The notes beneath the pieces were generated by a model. The model was not told the DNA's origin. It was given only the letters and a program-made list of their open reading frames with translations, and made no database searches. 64,000 nucleotides of DNA from Corallium rubrum (lineage: Eukaryota > Cnidaria > Anthozoa > Scleralcyonacea > Coralliidae). This document shows, piece after piece, positions 20,860 to 33,239 of this stretch; within the stretch, counting starts at the first letter, position 1, and every line of letters begins with the position of its first letter. The stretch spans positions 23,740,834 through 23,804,833 of the forward strand of contig OZ035997.1 of NCBI GenBank assembly GCA_964035015.1, in the 5' to 3' direction. The position numbers and the translations under genes are program-made.

Positions 20860-22440
20860 TCAAGTAAATAGCGTAATAATGCAATTTGATATTTGCGCTC
20901 TTGTCAGTTCAAATAGCCTTTCCTCCGTTGCTATTCTATACCATGTTTCACATATATTGTACAGAATTTAACGCTCTATCTACCTGTAGAAGTTTCGTGA
21001 ATGGCACAAACCTACAGACGGTTTATGGGTATACTTTAAACACGCGGTATTTGGTGGCTCAACTGCAGTGAAGATATATCCCAATACGGCTGCTAGCCGT
21101 TAAATTCTATATTTCCGACAAAGTTTTTGACTAAAACATTACGATTTGTCAGGGTTCTATTCTATACGATTTTTTCTAATTCACATATGTTGTAGGGTAT
21201 TTAACGCTCTATCTAACTGTACAAGTTTCGTGAATGGCACAAACATGGCCAGAAATCGGGACATTCAGCGGCAGTGGCCTGTGGGCTCAGGTTTAGATGG
21301 AAATATTAATTTGAAGATTCTGATGGCTAAATATCGATCATTTCGGCTATAAACAGAAATCTATAACAACAAATTAAAGTAGAGTTATTCCCTAAAATGT
21401 CTTATTGAGCCATTTCTTACCCAAATATCAAATTACAAAAGGTTTAATCGTCTAGACAGGCCTGTACACTCACAATATTAAATTGCCGCAGAAATTTCGG
21501 TTATTATTTCTGAATCCACAGTCTATAACAATGTAAATAATACAGCGGTAAAGACCATGGGAACCCCTAGCAACAGTGCTTTTATAATGGCGATCAAGAA
21601 CCCGAATTGTCGAGCAATGTTTTGCTTCTTCACGCTTTCTTGGCGCTTGATGGATTAAATTGCAACGACTCTGCAGTATGAAAACCCTATATTTCAAGTC
21701 GTTTGGGAACAAGTTTAAATACGTTGCAATGCCTTTAGATGCTGGTCAAAACAAAGTATTGTCCACCTCGAATGCGTCTAGATGTGGGCCCGTGCGAAAA
21801 GTCGAATATATGTTGCCAAATTTACGTCTAAGAAAACCTCACTTCGGCAAATCTTGTGGATTTAACAGGTGCGTATATACAAGGTAAGAGGTAGGAATAT
21901 AAGCTTCTCGGGAACAAATTCAGTCTTCACGGATTGACGCCAGATTTTCAGGAGTTGAAGCTTGCCTAATTTGCTAATCTTTTAGATGTGGGCCCGTATG
22001 AATTCTTCACGGGATCTAATAGAAAATGCGTATTGTGAATTTCCCCCTATCAAATCTATTGAAAGCCGCCATCTTGAAATTATTTGGGAAGAGCCAAACG
22101 CGCATGCTTGTCAGCCATGTTGTCCTCGATTTCTGGCCATGCCTACAGACAATTCAGGGATACTTTAAATATGATTGCGTTTGACCCGATAATTGCCAGC
22201 TCATCTCAGTTCAAATAGATTTTTCTGCGTTGCTATTCTACGATTTTTTCCAATTCACATTTGATACAGAATTAACGCTCTATCTAACGGTATAAGTTTC
22301 CAAAATGGCAAACCTACAGACGATTCAGGGGTATACTTTAGACCCGCGGTGTCCGGCTCAACAGCCGTATTGGGATATATCTTCATGCAGTTAGCCATTA
22401 AATTCTATATTCCCGATAAAGCTTTGCACTAAAACATTTC
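20860..22440. repeat. Four diverged copies of a 150-bp module
   Basis: The module TTTGCGC, CAGTTCAAATAG, TTGCTATTCTA, AACGCTCTATCTA, AAGTTTCGTGAATGGCAC recurs at about 20220-20345, 20880-21040, 21150-21260 and 22195-22345. The intervening DNA includes CCAGAAATCGGG/CCGATTTCTGG-type words. No gene is recognised in this stretch. Confidence 0.6.
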
Positions 22441-23007
22441 GGAGACAGGGGATATTGCTGACAAAACTGGTAAGTATTTTAACGTGACTTATACAGTACT
22501 GTGCAGAAATAACCTAACACTACGTCTGCGGGCGCTCTGCGTGCGGTTGTGCGGCTGCCGCAAGGTCACTGTGCGTCTGAGTCTGCGCCCAAAGTTCTCT
22601 CGGTTGTATTTATAAAGTACTGATTTAACTGATCCGGGTCAGTGGTCTGCGCCCACTTGGAAGATTGTCTGCGTGCGGTTTCACGCCCGCCTTGCGACTG
22701 AGGTTATGCAAACGCAGGAACCACAGTTGATGGTCGTCAAACGTCGGAGCACCCGAGTGTTAAAAAATTCATGCTATCTAAACTAAACTGTGTGGAGCAA
22801 CAGATACAGGTACAAAAATCTCCAAAGAAGAAGTCGCTGAGTCATGATAGAATTTAGTCTATCTGGGCGACAGGTATAAAGACTGCCAACGAAAGAGTCG
22901 CAGAGATATAGAATTTCCTGATCTAATCTAAATCACGAACAAACGAGTCCCTGAGATTCTGAATTCAGTCTGTGTAACAACAGCTACATAATAATGAAGA
23001 CTGCCCG

Positions 23008-23647
23008 CAGAGCTTGAAATAACGGCCGGCGGCCGGCGGTTTTCCGACCAAATTCCAGTTTTTCCGACCAAATGCTGAAATGATCGGAAATTTTGTCCGG
23101 ACAAATTTTGAAAAAAAAAAATCTGTTTTTTTAAATGATCGGGTCGGCGCTCAACACTCCATTTTTCTTGTTAAATTTCCACTGGGTTTTCCATCAGTTT
23201 TGAGTTCAAGTTGGTTTTACACTTTACAGTGCACTATCAAAATTTCTTCGATCAGAGTATGCTTTAAACAAAGTTTAGTTAACTTAAGCGTGTGACAGTC
23301 AGTTACGAGTCAGAGTGACTGCTTTCATTGTTGTTAATTTGACGACCTGGAAGATAAAGAATACGTTTCCTCGACGTTTCGAGCAAAGGCCCTTCATGAT
23401 CAGGACTGTTAAATAGGCTGATCAAATAGGCTTATTTGACTCTCCTGACGAAGGTCCTGAGCTCAAAACGTCGAAGAAACGTATTCTTTATCTTCCAGGT
23501 TGTCGAGTCGAGATAACAACAGTACGTGATTTTTAATTCAAAACCATTGCGTTAAAAAAATTTCCGACCAAATTTGAAAATTTCCGGTCAAATTTCATTT
23601 TGCTCGGAAGTTTTGCCGGACAAATTTTAAAATTATTTCAGGCTGTG
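23008..23647. mobile_element. hAT-like element with CAGAGCTTGAAATAA termini
   Basis: CAGAGCTTGAAATAA at the left pairs with TTATTTCAGGCTGTG at the right, and TGCCCG flanks both ends. The subterminal repeats TTTTCCGACCAAAT and GGACAAATTTT occur near both ends. The inverted Penelope-like insert (23346-23510) sits in the middle. It is non-coding. Confidence 0.55.
23346..23510. repeat. Inverted repeat carrying two decayed hammerhead cores
   Basis: The arms ACCTGGAAGATAAAGAATAC and its inverse enclose facing copies of the Penelope-type motif. The plus-strand copy (23457-23485) has CTGACGA but AAAAC instead of GAAAC. The minus-strand copy has an insertion after CTGAT. Both are probably inactive. 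Confidence 0.6.
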
Positions 23648-24518
23648 TGCCCGTACGAGTTGATGAGATATAGAACTTAGTCCATCTAAGCGACAGGTAA
23701 AGACTTTCAAACGAGCGATTTACCAGAGATTTCCCGTAAAGACGAATATTTAAACTTCGAATCGAACTTTGAAATCAACATCAAAGCTTTCGAACCGCGG
23801 CGCGTGGACGGTATTCTAAAGACGTGCAACATTTCAGGGGCGGATTTAATATACGTCAAACACGTCAGCGACTAAGGTAAAAAATCTGAGATGGGAAAAT
23901 TTAAGGGTTTCTTCTGATTTTCCAATTTTTAACGTATTTGGCAAGATACGGTTTATTCTTTGCTGGAGAATAATTTCATAATTTCTAGAGCCCTCGTCAG
24001 ACGCCGCTGTGGCCGCCATCGGCCCCGTAGCCTGCAAAGCAGGCTTAGCTTGGTACTAGAACCGTATAAGAGGTAACTATGGCGGGAAGTGGTCACCGAC
24101 CGGCACGTTTATCCACGTCAAAATGGCCGAAATACGTTGGAATCATGAGCGCTGATTGGTCAAAGCCAATGGAATTACGTCGGAAGTAAATGCAATTACG
24201 TCGGAAGTAAATATTTGTAACGCAGGCTAGATTTTGATTGGCTAGAAACTAAATCTTGGCCGCAATCCACCGCATGAAGCTGCATCTTGCAGCATGAACA
24301 GAGATTACACGCGGGCTTTGATGTCATGGCTTCGACAAACGTATTAGAACGTGTACAGAGCGCTCTGAAGAGTAATAACGATGAGTTATTTTGATAAATC
24401 TATTGCGATTTGTCTTCGAAAATCCAAGCTTGTGCTATCCTCTCGGATCGGAAGCTTCATGCGATGTTTAGTGTTAAATCCTTTTATACAAGGATGGAAA
24501 GAAGACCCAACACATGAA

Positions 24519-25932
24519 CAGGGGCGGATCCAGGATTTTTCGTACGTTCGTCAAAATTTTCGTTTGTGAACATTCGGGGAGGGGTACGGAAATTTTTCCC
24601 GGGGGTATGATTAGTTATTAATACCCACACTAGATGTTTTTCGGGATTTTTGGTAAATAAAACGCGAGGTGCAAAAATGACTGTTTCACCCAATATCAGG
24701 GATCATTAGCATGCCTAGAAAACACATAATACCACACGGCAAACTTGTGATTCCAACATGGACAGCCTTTGGAAGGCCAAAAAAGAGCAAACTGGTTTTA
24801 AATCAATTTATTTAAATCAATTATTATCAAATCACAATTTATCACATCTGAAATAGAGAGATCGTATTACACCAAGCATGTGGTCTAACAAGTCAACAAG
24901 ACACTGACACAGTCCATATACATTATATGGATAATAGATATCAAAATCAAAATCTTAAACTAATATCAGGCGACAAAAAGCATAAACAAAATGCCTACAC
25001 TACAGTATATATTGGTTCGGCTGGGTTGGCGGTATATAAGTGAAATATTTAATATTAATTGAAACTTTTGACCGCAGTAATATGCTAATCTCATAAACGA
25101 TCATGCCTGCCGGTCATGACGCACAGATTGTTCGGTTAATAAAAGTCCAAAACTATTATAATAAGAGTCAAATTTAGTTAAAATAGAATATATTTACATT
25201 ATGGCTGTACAAGACTTGTTTTTCCTTTCTCGAACATACTTCGGGATGAAAGATTCGGCACCAAAATTTCTACTGAGGCCGAAGCTCGTGTTGTTGATAG
25301 CACTCAACCGCTCTTCAACAGAACTCTTCGGCAAAGCGTCGATTCGCTTCATCAGATCAGCGTAAACACCTTGAAGATATGGCCAATCGTTTCTCTCAAA
25401 CGTGGACTGCACAATGTCGTAAATACTACAAGACATTGCAGTATATTCGCTATTTCGCTTTTATATTTCTGTGGAACTTGAAATTGAACATTCGCGTTCA
25501 AGCTGCGATCAGAAAGCTCAAAGCTATAGAATCATGCCGTACAGTGAAGGCTGATGCATATGATCGATCAAAAAATGTAGCCAATGAGAATTCAGATATT
25601 TTTTGAATTAGCCAATTGGATAGCTTGTATACGAGCCCCTGATCCACGAATCGATCAGAACTCCCCACAGATCGATCAAAAAGCAAATTGGCCAATCGGA
25701 TGGCTGGAATCAAACTACAGAGCGATCAAAACTCACGCGCAAGACCGCTGTTCTGTGACTTTACATTATCGAAGGCCTTGCCGCTGTTTGAAACTTGATA
25801 ACTGGACTACAAATTTTGAAAATTAATGTCTTTGCTATGGACCGTAGTTTGAATTTATTAACTTAATGAATTAACTGCGCAATTTTTACCTTAGTCGCGT
25901 GATCGGTTTGACTACCTCTAGATCCGCCCCTG
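24519..25932. mobile_element. Non-autonomous hAT element with perfect 8-bp target duplication
   Basis: CAGGGGCGGATC at the left and GATCCGCCCCTG at the right are inverted termini well known from animal hAT elements. CACATGAA lies immediately outside both (24511-24518 and 25933-25940). At 1,414 bp it has no hAT transposase. A minus-strand frame of 80 codons (25194-25436) lies within. AATTGGCC-type and GATCGATCA-type words recur in the right half. Confidence 0.9.
25194..25436 (-). CDS. Hypothetical 80-residue frame in the hAT element
   Basis: It begins MSCSIYDIVQSTFERNDWPY and ends YVRERKNKSCTAIM. The sequence looks protein-like, with a predicted helix (VYADLMKRIDALPKSSVEER). No family is recognised. 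It may be a captured host exon or the leftover of an element protein. Confidence 0.25.
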   Translation of the reverse strand: MSCSIYDIVQSTFERNDWPYLQGVYADLMKRIDALPKSSVEERLSAINNTSFGLSRNFGAESFIPKYVRERKNKSCTAIM

Positions 25933-25939
25933 CACATGA

Positions 25940-27170
25940 AGGCGGACAAGCTAGAGTAAGCCATATGTCGCTCTAAGGTAAGCTTATAGGTACAGTAGTT
26001 CATCAATATGGATTCAATATCGATGTTATTCTTTTGTCATCTTTGTTGATATCCGTTCCATATTAGCATAATCTGCGTTGAGCCCTTGAGCACACTGGTA
26101 TAAACCAATGCTATTAAATGCTTCATGTAATACTATAAACACTACTTAGTGTTTCAATTCTAGATACTCACTAGTATATCATAATCATGATGCAGAGACA
26201 GATTGCCTTTCCACAGTAGTTTACATAATACATTCGTCCTCAGTTCATATTACAAGTCAGTTAATTGTCTAATATATAACATACAGTATTATAAGTAATA
26301 ACATATAACTTTTAAACATATAAGTAATAAGGTTTGGGCCTGGGGAAACAGATCAAAAGCTAAGCAATAAATATCTAACATTTCTACAAATTGCCATGTA
26401 TTATTGTTATACATCAAGTAAGCATTCTTCTCACATGTGGCTATTATGAAATTTTAATCTGATAATTGCATTGGACAGGAATTGAACTTGGGTTGCTGGT
26501 GCCTGAAAACCAGACAGCTCATAGTAACATGGGATAGTAGGGGGATGGGTAGTGGAATATTAGATGGGGGTTAGAATGATCGGGATGATGTAGAGAGTTG
26601 AGCTCCTCTATGTCTATGTCCATGTAATGTCCATTATGGTCATTAACAAAAGCTTCTCCTGACTCCTACTAACCAGACATTGTCTGCTTGGGTTGAGGTT
26701 TAAAAGGCAAGTATCAGGCATTTGAAAGCCAGACAGCTCTGGGTAGGTGGGGCTCAACAGCCATGGAAGGTAGCCCACCTTGCTCTGGGTTATGCAGAAT
26801 GTTAAATTCAGCTAGACCTTCACTTGCGTGTTGGTCAGGCTGTCCATGTTGGATTCTCTGACTGCGGAAACAATGTAACTGGTGTTTCCTAGGCATACTG
26901 ATGAACTTTGACATAGAGCGAAACAGCCAACTTTTTTATATTAGAATGTGACCACATATCTCTCTACTGTTTATTGGATTTCCCCACCCTCATTCCTGGA
27001 AAAACTTAGCCTTACACACTTGCAAACTATCACAAGGTTTCTAAGACAAGAAAATATCAAAGTCAATTTAGATAAAATGTTTCTTGAAAATGATAAAATG
27101 TCCATTAAAAACATGTTTTAAAACATTTAAAATTTTGCTCAACTATGCTGTCAGAATGCAGGAAATGCCA
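25940..27170. other. Gene-free AT-rich stretch
   Basis: No coding region is supported. It contains a tRNA-like SINE fragment (26455-26530) and otherwise unique sequence. Confidence 0.4.
26455..26530 (-). mobile_element. tRNA-like SINE fragment
   Basis: The minus strand carries GTTCAATTCCTG (B box) followed by TCCAATGCAATTATC, like the fragment at 14806-14880. A box A is not clear. It is related to that copy but not a tRNA gene. Confidence 0.3.
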
Positions 27171-27179
27171 TTTCAGAGA

Positions 27180-27289
27180 TCCAAATTTCAAAATTTTTTC
27201 GGGGGGACATGCCCCCAGACCCCCCCCCCTAGAAATATGGGCCCACAGCAACTTTGACTAAGGTATCAAAATTCCTAGATCCGCCCCTG
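27180..27289. mobile_element. Solitary right end of a hAT element
   Basis: The end reads TTCGGGGGGACATGCCCCC and so on to CTAGATCCGCCCCTG, the same terminal sequence as the hAT element at 24519-25932. CATTTTAT follows, but no matching left end with that duplication is found in the window. Confidence 0.6.
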
Positions 27290-29320
27290 CATTTTATGGA
27301 TAGAAAATTGATTAATTACGTCAAAAGTTCGCCGTCTGAATAAAGTTAAATCGGTCAAAGTGAAACTTGATCAAAATGCGTGCATTAAAACTTACCTCGG
27401 CAGTATTAAATGTTTTTAAAGTAATTCTATAAGAAGAGTCAGCGGGCTTTAAAACAACAGCGGTCGCCCAACACGCAGCACATCTTAACATAGAGTAAAA
27501 ACAAAGCAATTAAAAAGGCAATCAGCGAAACAGCAACGCTATGATTCTACGGCCTGCAGATTGCATGATTGAAAGTTTCATTCCGACCAGCTTAAACTGG
27601 TCTAAGATTTCGCCCGTTCTAAAACGCTAAGCCGGGAAGCGGAGTATCCGAAAAACAGTTTTGGAAATTACAATTTTACTAAAAGAACACTCTTAAAATT
27701 TTCAGAACATTTGTCTGAAGTTTTCAGTGGTTATACGGTGTGACTATTAATTTCTAATAATTAACGTTCATTTTGTGTTAAAAAATGCTTTTTCGGTGCT
27801 GGCAGTGGTGTGAAGAATGCCCTTAGGGACCAAATTCCCAAACTCTGTTTGTTGAGTCACTACAAACTCAGTTCGAAAAAATTAATCTGGGGACGTATAT
27901 GCTAAATAACTTTTCTTTGCCAAGTCTACAATTCTGTGTATGATTTGTGATAAACATGTTTATATTAGCAGTTACAGTATATTCGAACTTTATTAGCCCT
28001 TCCCCGTTTCCGACATATTTGCTTTGAAACTATCATCTTTTCGAATCCGTATTATTTTAGATTCACTTTTTAAATATGAAATACACGTGATTTTTACAGT
28101 CAAACCGGATGTTATCTTGCGTGCAACATTGCAATATTGACGAACAACATCGAAATTTTCATTGGCTATTTGCCCGAGTGAATTAACAATCATCATTCAC
28201 AATCATTGACAGTAATATTTTGTGTTCACGCCGGAATCGATACAGACGTTTTATTCTCAAACAGCCTTGAAAAATATTTCATGTTTAATTTGGCCGATCA
28301 ATTCGTCGTTTTTGTTCATTTCATCATCGATGAAGCTTCTTCCATCGCACCTGAAAGACGTCTTCTCCCACTTCATTGAGCGTCGGCAAGTCTTCCAGTT
28401 CTTCAATATCGAGAGAGAAACAAACTTATTGCCGATCTCGAAGTTTTTACTCCTTCTTCTAAAATTGTCTTTATATATTGACAATAGAAACGTCGAACGA
28501 CTTGAGCGTAACAATTCTGTTCCTTGCAAATTCCGAAAGTTTTCCCATATCAATTGATTGTAACACGCTCTACGTTTAAACGTGGCCTTGATTTCAGAAT
28601 CTCAGATGAGGCTTATATTAACTAATTAAAGTCCGAGAAACGTATGCTGACGATCGGCGCTGATCGTGTTACGACGCCTACGTCTTGCTTGCCGCAGTGC
28701 CTGGCTAACCGCAAGGACGCTCGCAGCCGAACCGCCAAACGCCCGCAGCCGCAACCACCAAGCGTACGCAACCGCAGCCGCAAACATGATCGCAAATCGG
28801 GCGCGGATTTTGTTAGGTTATTTGTGCACAGTACTGTAGTAAACTTTTGAGTGTGATCTACCCCAGTTTTTGTGAGTCATGATAAAAAATTATTTTGGTC
28901 AGAGAACGTGTACTTTCTCTGATCTTTAATTATCTTATAAGATCTCGCTAAAATCTTATAAGATCTACGTGAAAAAATCATATAAGATTTTTCTTAAGAT
29001 CTTACAAGATTTTCCAAGATCACACAAGATCTTGGGTTTGGCGCAGATACATGTACGCACAGCGGACCTTTTGTTAGATGTATATTGGTGTGTGTGTTTT
29101 GACTTATACAAATTCTGAAAAATAATCTGATGGGCTCAATGGTACATTGCTGTAAAATTTTATTAAAACTCTAAGTTAAACTAACTTGTAGTTCTCAATT
29201 TTATAATTAAAAAATATAGAAGTGTGTAGTTACTCTATCTATTGTAACAAAAATTAAATTTTTGGACTTTCCAACCTCCTTCCCAAGCAACTTTGTGGGC
29301 TCTTATTGTGAAGAGGTGAG
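27290..29320. other. Gene-free stretch with GC-rich tract and RATCTTATAAGAT-like words
   Basis: No gene is recognised. Overlapping frames of 98-111 codons on opposite strands at 28222-28557 have no recognisable homology. A CCGCAGCCGCAA-like tract lies at 28640-28800, and clustered AAGATCTTATAAGATT words at 28930-29030. Confidence 0.4.
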
Positions 29321-29322
29321 AA

Positions 29323-29490
29323 AAACTTGGGTGGAGTAGGCAAACTTAGGTGGAGTGGGCAAACTTGGGTGGAGTGGGCAAACATGGGTGGAGTGGGCAA
29401 ACATGGGTGGAGTGCGTGGGCAATCTTGGGTGGAGTGGGCAATATCGGGTGGAGTGAGCAATCTTGGGTGGAGTGGGCAAGGCAGTGTCA
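29323..29490. repeat. 18-bp minisatellite GGGTGGAGTGGGCAAACT
   Basis: About nine units of GGGTGGAGTGGGCAAACT or the variants ...CAAACAT, ...CAATCTT and ...CAATATC run head to tail. The strand asymmetry (G-rich on plus) keeps frames open but no gene is implied. Confidence 0.9.
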
Positions 29491-29660
29491 CATTAGCCAC
29501 GAAGTGCACAGAGTTGCCTGTGGAGTAGGCTAAAGGTTGTTGTCCCATTTGAGGCAGCACTTCACTTGCGATAGTAATTTTTAGTTGTAAACATAGGCAA
29601 GAAAACGTACTGTAAGAGATTTAATACGAAATTTTACAGAATTTTTGATATCTTCTTCAG

Positions 29661-29727
29661 TGGCCAGGTGGTATAACGTCACTGGTTGTCACGCGAAGAT
29701 AGTCTGGTTCAAATCCAGGCAGCGACA
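29661..29727 (+). mobile_element. tRNA-like sequence, probably SINE-derived
   Basis: TGGCCAGGTGG resembles a box A, and GGTTCAAATCC, inside a CTGG/CCAG stem, is a good box B at the correct distance. The bases that should form the acceptor stem do not pair, so a functional tRNA is unlikely. Confidence 0.35.
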
Positions 29728-30012
29728 TACAGCTTTTTCATCGAAAATCTTTTTTCCGAATGTTGTCCGAAATTTTTTGCGTTGTTTTCCCTTTGTTTTC
29801 TAGTACTTTTTTGAAACTTTAACATAAACAGTTTTCAGTTTGAAATATTCTACTTCATTTAAAACTATATTTGAGGCCGAGAGCAGTGCCTATTCCCAGG
29901 CCCTAATATATATTAAAGAGCGCGAGGGGTTGTTGCATTTACGTATTTCTAGTTATTTGTCAGTTCTTTTTACATTATTGGAAAATTTATATCTTTCTGT
30001 GGCCATTTACAT

Positions 30013-32093
30013 CTTAAAGTGCCTATGACATGAAAAAATGGTATACGATTTTTTTGTATTAAGTGAAAGATATACCTGTGAAAGGTAATCTCGCGAAATT
30101 TGGCATCATTTTGTCGCATATTTTTCGAACTACGACTCTTCGAAGTTCACCTGAAACGACTCGAAGAGTGCGAAATTCCATCGCGCGGTCAGACCGGCTT
30201 ATGACGTAGGCGTGTGGACACATCTCAAGTTGACTAAACAAAATAACAGGTATTATTAGCCGTTTTTGAGCAAATTGGGATGGCTATGATTCTGAATAAA
30301 ACAACTTTATTTTAGCGTTATAGTGAAATTCTATATTACCGATGTGTTGATGACCTCTCGATATTCATTTTTCCATTGAATCGCGAGTATAAACACTCCG
30401 GCTAGTAAGAGTGAAGTTAGGTCAAGTAAAAACGTTTTGTTTACTTTTTGATCAGCGTTCGAATAAACGTCGTCGCCGTAAAAATGTTGAAGTGATCGCA
30501 GCAACGTCGTGAACAGAACCATTATAGAGGGTAGAATGTTGGTCTAGGAATTACGTTGTTTTGCGTGCAATCTTTGTGCAATTTTATCGTCGGTCTGGTC
30601 ATGGGATTTGCTAAAAGTTAGTATGTTATACTATATTACTATAACAATAATCACTTAGATATCAGTTTATCAGTCATGTTACAGAGTACTGGTTTTCACT
30701 ATAAATAAGATGTCTTTAGTAATGTTAATGTTGGTCTTGAATGTATACACCATTTACTGTACAGTTGTCCGCATTCGAGCCATGCATATATGTTCAACTT
30801 AATCTCCAGCGCGAGTTTCTTTACATATTATCAGTAATATTAAGTATTTGGTTAACAAGGGTCTTGGCACGCGAATGCGTGACCGTATGTCGTGATTGAA
30901 CAAACTAGCTGAAAGTGCATGAGTCGTTGAAATGTGGGATATATAAACAGTAACTCAGAGCAAATTAGTCATAATAATAGGACCAAGAACCAGAGCGGAA
31001 ATATTGTAACGCTAGACGACTCGAACTATAAATGTCGTATTGATCGAAGTTTCGTATATCACAACAATCAGGAGGAATAGTATATTTTAGGGAACGGCCA
31101 ATAAAATATAAAAGATTATGCTTCGCCGCTATGATTATGGACTATGCCCCAAACCCAGCCTTCGAAAGGACGATATTGTGGTATGGATCAGCCGAAAAAT
31201 GATTCGCATGCACCAGAGCAATTTTGGACAGGTTTCACTGAGAAAACGAGAGCAGAAGAACGGAACGGAAATTATGTATGATGTACAAAAATCATTTGCC
31301 TAGGCATCGTCCCGACTTTTGACTCACGTCACATCTTTGCTTGCGCATTTTAAAGACTTTGTGTTATCCGCAGTATTATTTGCTTTATAATACGGGAATC
31401 TAGCTAAGACCCAACGTAATTTATCTGGACCCAGAAGCGATACACTATTGTATTGGAGTATTTCGGCAGTCGGCACACATGTGAATACTGGCTTGAGATG
31501 TGTGAATATATTGTATATTATATATAATAGAAATATATAGAATAGAAAATATTGCTATTTTAGTTCTATTTGTTTTGTTAATACTCGGCAATATTCAGAA
31601 TAATTTACTATTAACTGTAACACTGCCATATCTTTGGACAATATTTCACGAAGGAATGTAACATCATCGACGAACCTCATCGACGATCGCCTCTCGACTG
31701 CATCATGATCTGATGGTTCATCACTATCAGCATCAACCAAAAACCGCTGCTTAATCATATTATTTGATTCTTCGTCTTCTATAGTAGCTGGTGAAACAAA
31801 ATATTCGTTTTCTGACTCGTTTTCCAAAGCTCTATCTTGCTGTATTTACTGTATCACCACAGTGAAATTTACGGTGAGTCCACACGCCTACGTCATCGCG
31901 GCCTAAACTCGGTCCCAGACTTTTCGTACTGTTTATTCGAAAATATGGCAAAATTGGCAACTTCAACGCGTTGTAACTCGAAAAATATTCATCAGAATGA
32001 CGCCAAACTTTCTGAGACTATTATTCGGCTGAACATCTTTCAGTCTGTGTAAAAAATGCCATACTCATTTTTTCATGTCATAGGCACTTTAAG
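30013..32093. mobile_element. 2.1-kb TIR element, CTTAAAGTGCCTATGACATG termini
   Basis: The ends match for about 28 bp in inverted orientation, and homology continues inward (GACGTAGGCGTGTGGA near 30200 and its inverse near 31880). AT flanks both sides. Two modest minus-strand frames lie inside (31555-31827; 30331-30522), neither recognisable as a transposase. The terminal words tie it to the foldback elements at 8860-9348 and 20341-20842. Confidence 0.65.
31555..31827 (-). CDS. Hypothetical acidic 90-residue frame in the TIR element
   Basis: It starts MENESENEYFVSPATIEDEE and ends VLTKQIELK. It has an acidic N-terminal half and an amphipathic helix-like C-terminal half. No family is recognised. 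It may be an exon carried by the element. Confidence 0.25.
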   Translation of the reverse strand: MENESENEYFVSPATIEDEESNNMIKQRFLVDADSDEPSDHDAVERRSSMRFVDDVTFLREILSKDMAVLQLIVNYSEYCRVLTKQIELK

Positions 32094-32186
32094 ATCAAAG
32101 GAAAATCGATTTTTAATCGGAATTTAGAGCTGTGTGAATTTTAGTTGTTGTTTCGAATGAGTGGATATGTAATATGTTTAAGGTTA

Positions 32187-33225
32187 AATTTTTGGCAAAT
32201 TTTCCCTAATCTTCTCACCCAAAATTTAATTATGAATATTTTGATGTATGGTATAGAGTCTTAAGCTATGTAAAATTGTGAATTGCGTGTTTCCATAGAG
32301 TTATAGAAATACAAGTGGAAGTTTGGGAGAATGAGAAATGTTGAATGTATGAAATGTTTCCACGCTATTTCGAGTTCTCACACTTGTGGAAGTTGGGGGG
32401 AACATGAAAAAAATGTTTTCTATTTCCTTTATAAAATAACCTGTCGAAAATAGGTATAGAACGTAAAAATAATCACTGCATCAAAGCGTGTTTCCATCAA
32501 GTTATAGAAACCCGGCCTTCAACCAATCGCCACGCTTGTTTTCAAAATGTTATTTTTATCAATATATATGTGAAGCTTGTGCTTCGTCTTTCACAAAACA
32601 AAATGCATTTATAGACATAAGCGATGATTTTCCTTTTTATCAAACAAAGCGCATTTTATAAACACAAATTTAATATTCGCTTTGGCTTTCTCCGCACCCG
32701 AATTAAAAGACACGAAAGTATTCGCATGTAATATGATTATGGAACACAAAGTATCTGCTTCTGTTCTTGACAACCATCAAGTGAATTTTATAAACTAAGA
32801 CAAACTATTCCTTAGGACTTTCTTCACAGCATCTCGAAACGCATTTTCAAACATCTATGCGGCTCCAGTTCGTTCTTTGATTATAGCTCAATTGTCCAAG
32901 AATATTTTACAGTAACTCAGTACTATCGCCTTTCACTTGTCAATAACCTCTAAACGATTTCTGACAAAAAGACTTGAGAAATGAGTTTATGGGATACGCA
33001 CTGTATTTCCCTTTCAAAAGTACAGACTGACTGATAAATCAACCTTTATGTATAAATCACAACAACGTCTTGAGTAGAAGGAAACCCGTCAAACCGAAAC
33101 TCGAAAGTAGGAAAAAGCAATAGTAAAACTAGTTAAGAAAACGGACGAAGATAAGGGTCGGAATAAACGGTAAAAATATAGAGCAGTAATAACAAACATT
33201 TAGTAGCAATACTGTTCGGGTTTCC
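32187..33225. repeat. Direct repeat, copy 2 (paralogue of 19235-20092)
   Basis: It has the same order of landmarks as copy 1, including GAAGCTTGTGCTTCGTCT, TTCGCTTTGGCTTTCTCCGC and GGAAACCCGTCAAA. An insert of about 275 bp lies near 32285-32560, with two partial GTGTTTCCAT(A/C)-AGTTATAGAAA words. Confidence 0.75.
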
Positions 33226-33239
33226 CTATTTACATCCTA

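Larger units (their letters stand above)
22494..28836. mobile_element. Possible 6.3-kb element or flanking MITE pair, CAGTACTGTGCA termini and TA duplication
   Basis: CAGTACTGTGCAGAAATAAC at 22494 is inverted at the right end (GTTATTTGTGCACAGTACTG), matching over about 27 bp with one mismatch. TA lies outside both ends. Next to each end is a GC-rich tract of CCGCAGCCGCAA-like words, again inverted (22520-22730 and 28640-28800). The interior holds other elements and no transposase. Two independent MITE ends would look similar. Confidence 0.45.

Noticed and set aside
28222..28557. Pair of overlapping 98-111-codon frames on opposite strands
   Set aside because: Neither shows recognisable motifs, splice context or repeat-family support. 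Overlap in antisense suggests a stop-poor stretch only.
29661..29727. Functional tRNA gene
   Set aside because: Box A and box B words and a T-arm are present, but the acceptor stem does not pair.
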